Shown: positions 1 through 8,600 of the stretch, one piece after another
Layout of the letters: each line of letters begins with the position of its first letter
How positions within the stretch are numbered: the stretch's first letter is position 1
Source of the DNA: Hemileia vastatrix
Lineage: Eukaryota > Basidiomycota > Pucciniomycetes > Pucciniales > Zaghouaniaceae
Length of the DNA: 64,000 nt
NCBI GenBank assembly: GCA_030280995.1
Contig: JASXTE010000011.1
Location: 23,677,317 to 23,741,316 of the forward strand
Direction: 5' to 3'
Notes under the pieces: generated by a model
What the model was told of the DNA's origin: nothing
What the model saw: the letters and a program-made list of their open reading frames with translations, nothing else
Databases searched by the model: none
Position numbers and translations under genes: made by a program

Positions 1-1483
1 GTTTTTTGTTGGGATTGTGGGAAGCACTGTGTTCTTTGTAGTGCATCCTGCTGGAGAGATTATATGGATTGTAATGGGCAGGAATTAGATTAGAGGGAAG
101 TTCAGAGGAGGAAGAAGAATAGGCAGGAATGGAGTGCAGGAAGGTGTGCTTAATGATCCTAGACATCTTCCAGTGGTTTTCCAACAGGCGCTTTCTCAGG
201 GATTTTTCAAAGTCATTTAAAGGTCCATGGAGGGCAAAGGCTTTTAGCATGTTGGAACACATGGTGCTTAGGTGTTTTTTCATGTCTCCATAATCCAGGG
301 TCAAAGAAGTTTCTAGAGGTTGGCCAACTCCAATAGTAGATTCAGGAGGAGGGGTGCCAACTAGACAAGAAGAATTGGATCAGTAATTATTTTTGTTGAA
401 GAAATGGGATGAATAAATTTGTTACTTAAAGATTGGAAGCTCATCAAATTTGTAAGCAGCCGGAATTTGGATCTCTGAAGATTTTGGAATGGTCATAGTG
501 GGTGGATCAATCAGGAAAAGATATGGATTCTCTTGGTCTTCCTCTGAAAGATTTTGAGAAGGTGAGCTAGGAGGTTGATGTTCCTGGGGCCTAGTTGGAG
601 CAGTGGGATAGTTGTTTTTGTTGTGGTTGTTATTTCTGCTGGATTCAGCTGGAGGAGGTGCTGGTGATGGAGTACCAGGGTTGTTAAAAGATGGAGCAGG
701 AGAGGGTAATTTGGAAGCAGATTGATCTCTTCTAGATGGAGCTTTTGAAGGGATGGAACTGTCAGAAGAATATTTGGCTGACAGAGGAGAGGTGTAGTCT
801 TTTTGTCTTAACTGGGGACGAAGTTGTTGCTTTGTTTCAGTGTTGGGTGCTCTGGTTTCTTCTTGGGGTCCTCTGGCAGGTCTCCTAGAAGTTTGGGAAA
901 ATTTGGAGTTTTTGGACCTTGGAAGGGTTTGCTGCATTGCTCTGGGAGCAGTGGGAGGTGATTACGTAGAGTTTTTTTTCGTTGATTGATTGAATTTGGC
1001 TGTTTTCCAGTTGTTTTTGGAGGTTTTGAGCCTGATTTTCACTGTCTAGTGAGGTGGACAGGCCACCTGGACGCGGTCTAGAAGCCTAGGAGCTGATTTT
1101 GAAGCTTTTGGAGCTAATTTAGCAGAGATAAAAGCACTTTCTTGGGAAGCTAAGGCTGGTCTTTTGGGAAGAGTTCTGGATCTTCTGGAAGGTGCTGAAG
1201 ATAAAGAGGAAGAGGAAGGACCAAGCTCTGGGGATCTGGTAGGGGATCTGGAGATGTATTTTTGAGAAGGTGAAGAAGGAGGAATAGGGTAGTTGGCATC
1301 TCTGTCACATTTTTTCTTTTTGGAGTAGCAAGAATCACAAGCCCTGTTGTAGAATTTGGCTTCAGGAGTTGGAAGAGTGAATGTGCAAGGTCTGCACATG
1401 TGGATGCACTGTTTGTAGGCATAGTCCTTGGGAGAAGTGAAGCAAGGAAGAGTAGGAAGGTCAACATCAGGAGGTCCAGCCAT
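1..1483 (-). pseudogene. Antisense gene b of B1, cysteine-cluster protein (broken, runs off the window)
   Basis: I do not recognise a named family. The ATG is at 1483. The N-terminus has Cys residues in the order C-x11-C-x3-C-x2-C, and after 15 residues a C-x2-C-x6-C cluster (ACDSCYSKKKKCDRD), which resembles the first half of a fungal Zn2Cys6 cluster. A Ser/Pro/Arg-rich, probably disordered region follows. The first reading frame stops at 1046. A second conserved stretch (937-422, TSPLSA and PSFNNPGTPSPAPPP motifs) is in another frame. The intron donor that is intact in copy B3 is TTAAGT here (near 429) instead of GTAAGT; the acceptor (361-362) remains. The last exon continues past position 1 and encodes a helical region (LDYGDMKKHL). 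Nuclear DNA binding is only an inference from the cluster. Confidence 0.65.
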
Positions 1484-1635
1484 GATCTGTGGTGAGAAAA
1501 GATGATGGAAAGAGATATAAAGGAGATTTTTTGTCAGTGATGGGTAGATGATGAAGTGTAGGTGGAAGTTCAGCAGGTTGGCTGTAGAGGTGTTCTGTAT
1601 GAAATTGGCTGTGTCTATTTTATGCAAAATGCTGG
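1484..1635 (-). other. Upstream region of antisense gene b
   Basis: On the - strand the bases just before the ATG read CTCACCACAG followed by ATC ATG, a plausible 3' splice site, and the same acceptor is kept in B3 (TAACCACAG before 62021). The gene may therefore have an upstream untranslated exon. No promoter element is obvious. Confidence 0.3.
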
Positions 1636-2184
1636 TAGTCCATCAAGACTCTGAACTGAAAAATCTATGGTATCAAGATTAGTCCATCAAGACTTTAAAC
1701 TGAAAAATATATGATATCAAGATCAGTCCATCAAGACTTTAAACTGAAATCTGGTTTCTGTTAGTCCTCCAAGACTTTAAACTGGCTGGTTTCAAGATTT
1801 ATCAAGACTAGTCTGTCAAGACTTTAAACTGAACACTGTGTTAGTCCCCCAAGACTTTAAACTGAGGATTGTTGTTGGTTGAGTCCCCCAAGACTATAAA
1901 CTGAGGAATGGGTTTTGTTGTTGGAGTTGGTTTTGAAAGATTGGTGGAGGGTATCCACAAGGGGAGCCTCCAAATTTAGCAAAGGCAAGTTTGGGGGTAA
2001 TTGATGGGCTGGCAGCTCTATTTACAATTACCCCAGAATGTTAGTTTTTTCTCTGTGTCTTAATGTGGTTGATCTCTGGTTCTGGGTTTATGATTTAGGT
2101 TTTGAGTCCCCCAAGACTTTAAACTGAGGGTTTTTGAGTTCCTCAAGACTATAAAATGATGGTCCCCCAAGACTTAAAACTGAG
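1636..2184. repeat. Cluster of ten copies of a 22-nt motif between two antisense genes
   Basis: The motif is AGTCC(A/C)(T/C)CAAGACTTTAAACTGA. Copies start near 1636, 1681, 1725, 1763, 1810, 1843, 1882, 2105, 2137 and 2162, all in the same orientation. Spacing is irregular (about 25 to 220 nt), so this is not a simple satellite. Related single copies occur in B3 near 59434, 59697 and 62175, and inverted in B2 near 24645. The cluster lies between the starts and ends of the two antisense genes, so it may be a set of binding sites. A copy of about 100 nt with GGGGGTAATTGATGGGCTGG (near 2000) also matches the two noncoding direct repeats of B3. Confidence 0.8.
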
Positions 2185-2279
2185 GATTATTTGTGGTTAC
2201 ATCCTATAGAGGGTGTGCTCAATTTTTCTTTTCTGAATCAAACTCAAGTACTAGTGGAATTACAGAGGGAATCAAGAGA

Positions 2280-2884
2280 TTAAATGAAGTGTTCAGAATT
2301 ATTCTTGAACTGGTGAATGAGGTGTCTTCTGTTCTCAATGTCCTGTGGATCTCTAGCAGGGGTGGATTGGAAGTAGTGAAGCAGAAGTTGTTTCTGTTGA
2401 GATGTGTGTTGTTGGAACTTGGCCTTGATAGTGGGCAAGAGGTTTGGTATTGGTGGTGCAATCGATCGTACATTGTTATCATCACTATCAGAAGATGGAG
2501 GAACTGAGAAGTCATCAGTTTTAAAGTTGAAGGAAGAAATGAAAGTTCTTTACCATCAGATGGACCAGGGATGGTGGAACTAGTTGTTTTATGGGTTGTG
2601 GCACTCTTCTGGGAAGGGTGAAGCTTTTTGATTAATCTGGGTATCAGGATGGATGGCCAAGATCTTTTGGTGCTGGAAGAAGATGGACCAGGTTGAGGTG
2701 GAGGTGAATCTGTTGCAGAAGATAATGGACCAGGTCTGTAGCAGGTCTTCTTTCTGGATTGGCAGACATCACAGGACATTCTTTATGGATTGAAAGGTGG
2801 TGTGATGGTGCAGATTAGATTATTGTCAATGCAGTATTGGCAAGAACCCATTTCAGAGGCAGATTTGGGAAGAACGTTGAACAT
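2280..2884 (-). pseudogene. Antisense gene a of B1, double C-x2-C-x6-C protein (one internal stop)
   Basis: The gene starts at an ATG 50 bp inside the 3' LTR (2884) and reads away from it, against gag-pol. Exon 1 is 2884-2554, a 50-nt intron lies at 2553-2504 (GTAAAG donor, CTTCTCAG acceptor, ACTGAT before it), and exon 2 is 2503-2280. Together this gives 185 codons including the stop. Splicing opens a sensible frame (PSSDSDDNN to a Gln/Leu-rich helical tail ending KNNSEHFI). The N-terminus has C-x2-C-x6-C, 12 positions, then C-x2-C-x6-C (SCQYC...LIC and SCDVCQSRKKTCY). One in-frame TAA falls inside the 12-residue linker. Such double clusters are typical of zinc-binding fungal proteins; the function is unknown. 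Using the ATG after the stop would keep only the second cluster. Confidence 0.65.
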
Positions 2885-2922
2885 GGTGGTTTGATGAAGA
2901 AAGAATGTGGACATTCTTAATT

Positions 2923-2932
2923 GAAGGGAGGA
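2923..2932 (+). other. Polypurine tract of B1
   Basis: GAAGGGAGGA sits directly before the TG that starts the 3' LTR. This is the expected site for priming plus-strand DNA synthesis in an LTR retrotransposon, and it helps place the LTR start at 2933. Confidence 0.6.
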
Positions 2933-3139
2933 TGTGGTCTTCCAACATTGGCAGGGGCCTCTGTTGTGTCATTTGGCGCTGTTTGTGCATGTCTTAATTG
3001 AAATCTGTTAAGGAATTGAGTATTTTTCTGGTTTTATTCCGTGGATATTGGGTCTGCGGGATGTGGGCACCATCATTGGATAGCCACAGTTTTTCTCTAT
3101 ATTTTATGTCTTGTAGACATTTTTCATATTCTAACTTTT
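2933..3139 (+). repeat. 3' LTR of B1, left part
   Basis: It starts TGTGGTCTTCC and matches B3 from 51399 on. It is interrupted at 3139 by element A1; the last five bases (CTTTT) are the target-site duplication. Confidence 0.85.
3135..3139. repeat. Target-site duplication of A1, left copy (CTTTT)
   Basis: CTTTT occurs directly before the 5' LTR and again at 12327-12331 directly after the 3' LTR. The unoccupied counterpart in B3 reads GTTTT at 51602-51606. Confidence 0.9.
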
Positions 3140-4283
3140 TGTCAGCCAGGCTATTCCAGGAGTCCAGTAAATGATATATAAATTATAAAACCTTAAAGAG
3201 TGGGTAAAACTTGTATTTAATGAATATAACTTAATATTTTATTACATAATGAAATTATATAAGAATTTTATTATATACAAATGTTACATTAAATTTATTG
3301 GTTATATATATTTTTATATACAATTAAATTGAGCATAATATAATATATTCTAAAAGTAATGGCGCATTTTTATATATTTAATAATTATAAATTTATATTT
3401 GATTAATTAAAAAAACATATATTATAATTACAAGTGTAAATTTGATTTATAATATATTTAAATTAATTACTTAAATTTATATATTAACTAATACCTCTCA
3501 TATGACACTAAACAATTATTAAGGACGCTTCTTTTGACCCTTAATTGTGTTAGAAAAAAACAAATAAATTAATTTGAACTAAATTGAGATTAATTGATTG
3601 TTTTGTTGCGTCAAATTATTTTTGTTTCACTTAAAATGTTTTCTAATCAGGATGGACCATCTGTTGGGAATTATATTTCTCATAGTTCCTATGTTTCCAC
3701 TCTTGTTTAGTTATTTACTATTGTCACTTACTGATTTGGGGATTAATGGCGGGGAAATTGGATTCTTAATTGGGCTTTTAATTAACTGTTTCATGTTTTT
3801 CTCTATATTGTTATGTTTCATTTACTCTTTTTGATATATTTGTTTTATTTCTTTCTAATCATTGTATTTACTGATATAGTAGCGCTTCAGAGGACCCATT
3901 GCCTATAAAAGGGCCTTGGATAATCCCCTGTAGCCTTATCACTTATTATACACTCAACAATTTAAATACAATTTTTATATTACGTTTATATTCTTTTTAT
4001 TAGTAATAAAATTCTAATTAAAATTTTATATAACAATTTAAAAGGTTGCTTTAAGTCTGATAGTAATTATATTGGTTGCCGCGCAGAATTCTTACTTAAA
4101 TAATATTAATATTTATAAAACCAAATTGTTATTTCTTCTCAGCTCACTCGTCGTTGCCTTTTCTCTCAATAAATTAAATAATTTTATTAGATTTTATTTT
4201 TTTTATTGCCTATACTCCTTTCCTCCTGCTCCTCCTCTCATTCCCTATTCTCTTTTCTCCTTCTTCTAGACGACCAGCCGACA
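3140..4283 (+). repeat. 5' LTR of A1
   Basis: 1144 bp with TG...CA ends. The first 700 bp are extremely AT-rich. A TATA box lies at 3904-3911. Short hydrophobic reading frames inside (3598-3834, 4072-4269) recur in the 3' LTR only because the LTRs are identical; I do not annotate them as genes. Confidence 0.95.
3904..3911 (+). promoter_or_regulatory. TATA box of the A1 LTR promoter
   Basis: TATAAAAG in the U3 part of the LTR (repeated at 11947-11954). Transcription should begin some 25-35 bases downstream, which would define the start of R. Confidence 0.6.
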
Positions 4284-4979
4284 ACTGGGGGCCTTTCCAA
4301 ACGACGACGACGATCGAAGCCTGGCGACGAACGACAAAACGCACGGACCACCTAGCAAAACGAAACTTTTGCCGCGACTGTGTTTCGAACTTGGGTTCGA
4401 CATATTAGGTTTATATAATATTAATTTTTATATTATTTTGAAGTGATTTTTCGATCACTATAGTAAGTTCACCTTTGCGCCTCTCACTCATAATACTATA
4501 TTTTTATTGCAATAACAGTGATTGTGGCTTAATTGCTGATTCACTGAGTGTAAGTGTTCAATTTTTAAAAAATTTTTTTTTTTCCTAGTTGACCATTATA
4601 GAGTGTTAAATCCTCTTAGTCCTAGAAGAATTAACATTATTATTAATACAAATTGAATTATTAATTTAATTTTTTTTTTATTATTAATTATTGTTAATTT
4701 TTGGTTGACTTAAAAGTACATTGTGCTTAGTCCCAATATATTGCCATATTTAATATTGGTAATTAATTGGTTGAATTAACTAACTTGTTATTCCCAATTT
4801 AAACTTGCAATCCATTTTTTTTTTAAAAAATTAATTTTTAATTAATACTTTATATTGAAAGTTAATTTTTCTATAATTTAATTAATTAAAAAATTTTTTT
4901 TATTATTTGGAGCAAATTATTGACTAACTTTGATTATTTTTTATAAAGTACAAAGTAAAATATTAATCTTCCCACTAGT
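4284..4979 (+). other. Leader of A1 between LTR and ORF1
   Basis: About 700 nt without a long reading frame. It begins with the candidate primer-binding site (4286-4298, TGGGGGCCTTTCC, three bases past the LTR; TGG fits the CCA end of a tRNA but I cannot name the tRNA), then a GC-rich stretch with repeated ACGACG, then a very AT-rich leader with poly(T) and poly(A) runs. Confidence 0.5.
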
Positions 4980-5661
4980 ATGTCCAACAATTTGACAGAA
5001 AAAATGGATAACATGCAAGTGGATGAGATAGAAATTGACTATGATGCTGACACTGTAAGTTCTTCTAAAGTTGGTCATAAAAAATCTTATGCTAACACAA
5101 AGAATTCTCATACTGCAGGATGTGGAAATGACAGGAAATGCAAGCAAACCAAACCCCCTTCCCCCAGTACCACAGAAGGAAGTAAAGCCTCTAGTGCCTC
5201 AAGAAGGTCTTCCAAAAGGCTTCAAAATAAAAAAGCTTCCTCTGCCACAACAAATCAGCAACCTCTCCAGTCATATAAAAGAGTTGAAGACAGAAAATAT
5301 GACGTACAAAGCAAAGGTAGACACATTGTGGGATCAGGTCCAAGAACTCAGGAACCAGATTCAGGCCCAGGCCCCTCCTCAATTGCCTCCCAATCAGCTT
5401 CAATTTCAGGCTCAACCTTCACAGCCACCCAGCTCAACCATCCAAAATCCAAATACTATGGAAGTAGAGCAATGGAAATGGGATTATCTAATGAGTCACT
5501 ACCAGCAGAATGTGCAACACCCTCCTCATCATCAGCCTGGCCCATCCAGAACACCCAATTTCCATCCACCTCCTCATCCCTACCAACAAAGCAGGAGAAA
5601 GAAGGCCCAAGCACAATCCCAAACCCAGTCCCAGGGGAAGTTTCCTCCTCTGCCATGGTAA
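4980..5661 (+). CDS. ORF1 of A1: spliced coiled-coil, Pro/Gln-rich protein upstream of gag
   Basis: The predicted protein joins exon 1 (4980-5054, 25 codons) to exon 2 (5119-5661, 181 codons with stop), giving 205 aa. The 64-nt intron has a GTAAGT donor, a GCTAAC branch site and a CTGCAG acceptor, and joins the exons in phase 0. The product is acidic at its N-terminus (DEIEIDYDADT), has a coiled coil (ISNLSSHIKELKTEN through LWDQVQELRNQIQAQ), then a Gln/Pro-rich basic tail ending PPLPW-stop. The decayed relative A2 keeps the coiled coil, a KWD-x6-Y motif and a PW-stop ending in the equivalent frame. This favours this frame over the unspliced one, which would instead fuse exon 1 to gag-pol through a Ser-rich stretch. 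The function is unknown; a Gag partner or RNA-binding role is a guess. Confidence 0.65.
5055..5118 (+). other. Predicted 64-nt intron in ORF1 of A1
   Basis: GTAAGT at 5055, GCTAAC about 27 nt before the end, CTGCAG ending at 5118. Length and signals fit fungal introns. If the intron is retained, frame 1 of exon 2 is lost and translation continues in the gag-pol frame from 4980 to 11147 (2055 codons). Confidence 0.7.
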
Positions 5662-8600
5662 GTAATTTGGTTGATAGTCACTTGGGTATGTTTTCTAATA
5701 AATCTTCTTCTGCAGGTAATATTATTGAACATGGTGAAAGAACAGTTAAACCTGTTAAAAGACAGCTTCCTGTAACTAGTAGCCCTATTGATGTAATTAG
5801 CAAATTGTCATTTGATGAACCTTTACATTTAACTTCTACATCTTTAATTAATCCTTCTCTTGCAATTAAAAATGATTCTGTTCCCCCTGAAATCTATAAC
5901 TTAATTGAAAAAACTTCTGATGAAATTTTGAAAGATACCCTTGATTTTAATATTGTGAAAGACAAACATGTGAGAGATGTGTTAATCCATGAAAATGATA
6001 GATTAAATAATTTACACTTGCAATGTAGAGTGAGTTCTTCTGTACAAGATACAGCTTATTTAAAAATCAAAGAAACCTTGAATATTGTTCTTAGTCAACA
6101 AAAACAAATAAGAAGTGACCATAGAGCTATCTCAGATAGAAATATCAGTCTGCATAAAACATTGAGTGAATTGAAACCCGTTATTGAGGAAAATTATTCT
6201 TTCAAAAATGAAATAAAATCTCTACAAAATGAGTTGAAGAAACTAAAGAATGACTTCCATGCACTAAGTACCAAACACTCAGTTTCTGAGGACAGAAATG
6301 TTCTATCTCTTGCAAAAGTGAATGACCAGATGTCTGAAATTCCAAGAATAAGAAACTATGTGTCTGACCTACAGGAAAAGTTCTCAACCTTAACCATCAA
6401 TAATGAATTAAATGAGATTTCTGCCAGTAAGCTGCATAAAAATAAAGGGAAAAAACCTGAACAAAGTTCATCCTTTCTTCCTCATATTCCAACCATTAAA
6501 CAAACTGACAATGAGTCTGTAAAATCTTTTGCTACTAGCAAAAAATCTTGTGATAATCATGCACCAGCTGTTTCTGTAAATAATGAAATTTCTGAACACC
6601 TGGCTAAACTTCAGGAATTATTACTAATGAATAATTCAAACCAAAAAGTGGACCATCCCAGTAGTCAGAAAAATTGGCCTAAGTTAGACCAATATCCTAC
6701 CTTTGATGGTGATTCTTCCTCTGATTGGCAACACTTTATCCAAAGAATTGATAATTTAAAGAGATCTTATAAACTACCTGATGAGGAAATTGTTTCTAAG
6801 CTAATTTCTTTATTTTCCAATGTAGCCTTGATGTGGTATGAATCTGTCCTCTTAGATAACAATCATTATACATGGAATGATTGGAAATCCTTGATTGAAA
6901 ATCAGTTTGGTGGTTCAAAATTCAGGTTAGCTCAGCAAAGACTGTATGAGAATACTAGATATGTATCCTCCTCTGTTGAAAAGCCCATTGTTTTTCTGAT
7001 GAAAATAACTAAAATCCTTAGAGCAATTGATCCAAAGATGGATTATGATATTTGGAGAGATAAAATTTTGTATAAATTACCAAATTCTCTTAGGGATTTG
7101 ATTGTGGCTAGAACTGAGCATGTAAGGGAAAATTCTTCTTTCATTAATATCTGTAATGAAGTACTACTCAACCATAGATATGAACCAAAGAATTATCTTA
7201 GTAAATCTTATAATGATCAGAATAAACCTTCTATAAAGCTCCCAGAAAAATCTGGTAAACCCTCTGCCCCAGTTGCACCTAAAAAATATGCAACAAATAC
7301 TTGTTATAAATGTAACAAACCGTGGCAGAAGGGTCATGTTTGTGACAAGAAAATTCATCTTGTTGAACAAAATGAAGACACTGATGAACTTGAACTTGAT
7401 GTCAATAATTCTTCCAGTGACTGTGAAAGTAATATCTCCTATGACAATGAATCTGTTAAAGATGTTTTAATGTTGGAACATGATGTCCATCATTTAAATA
7501 ATATATCTGAAGATTGTGTATTGAATTTATCTTCAGTAGAAAATGCTGAGATAATTAAAGATATTACTAACAATTCTATTCCTATATCCCCTTTAAAAGC
7601 ACCTGTTATCATTAATGGTAAAAATGTTGATGTAGTTCTTGATTCTGGTGCTGGAGGAAGTGTAGTATCTGAAAAAGCTTTGGCTTCAGTGGATAAGGAA
7701 TATTTGAGTAAATTATTGCCTATAACTTCTGAAAAATGGAGAGGGTATGGTTCTACCTTATTCCCTATTGGCAAATACAAAACCTCTGTATTCTTCAAAT
7801 ATAATGGTGGTTTTGTCAGAGCTATTTGTGAGTTTGTTGTCATGAAAAATGATAATTTGAGCAATTGGTTTATTATGGGAAATGATATTTTAACCATGTT
7901 TGGTGTGAAACTGGACCCAGCAAATAATTGCTTTACCTTAGGAATGAATGGGAAAAGAAAATTCAAAATTTCTTCTCCTAAACCTTCTGGGCATTTGTTA
8001 AAATCTTGTAACTCACTGACCCAATGTAAAGGTAGAACAACAACTGAAATGGATGATTTATTACATGAAATAAATACCGCTTCTTTTGGTGATCATTTGA
8101 CTAATGAACAAAAGGATTCTATTGTTGCCTCTATTACCTCTTTCCCTATGGCTTTTGCTCATGGTTCTCATGTCTTGGGAATTGTTCAGGAAGAGATGAA
8201 AATTACCTTATCCTGTAATTTGAGTGATATTCCTCCTTCCCTTAAGAAAAAACCATATCCTGCTTCTCCATCAAAAAGAAAAGATATTGAAGATAATATT
8301 GAAACATTATTGAAAATGAATATCATTGAAAAAGTGGATGTCACCCCCAAATATTGTGTCATCTCCCCAGTCTTAATTTCTTATGAAAAAGATAAAGCTA
8401 GATTATGTGGAGATTACAGAGCTTTAAATACTTATACTGTTGATGATATTTATCCTTTACCCAGAATTAATTCAATACATGCTACCTTGCAAGGTGCAAA
8501 ATTTATTAGTTGTCTGGATGGTAATAAAGGTTATCATCAAGTTCCAGTTGAGAAAAATTCTCAAAATTTTTTGCTTATTGCTACTCATATGGGAATATAT

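Noticed and set aside
2193..2507. + strand frame over antisense gene a
   Set aside because: The spliced - strand gene gives a better explanation; the + strand frame has no conserved motif.
3598..3834. Hydrophobic 78-codon frame in the A1 LTR, repeated at 11641-11877
   Set aside because: It recurs because the LTRs are copies; it lies in U3 before the TATA box and is not found in other families.
4072..4269. 65-codon frame in the A1 LTR, repeated at 12115-12312
   Set aside because: Same reason; low-complexity Phe/Leu/Pro composition from a CT-rich stretch.
5191..5656. - strand frames opposite ORF1 of A1
   Set aside because: Shadows of a Pro/Gln-rich coding region with few stops on the reverse strand.
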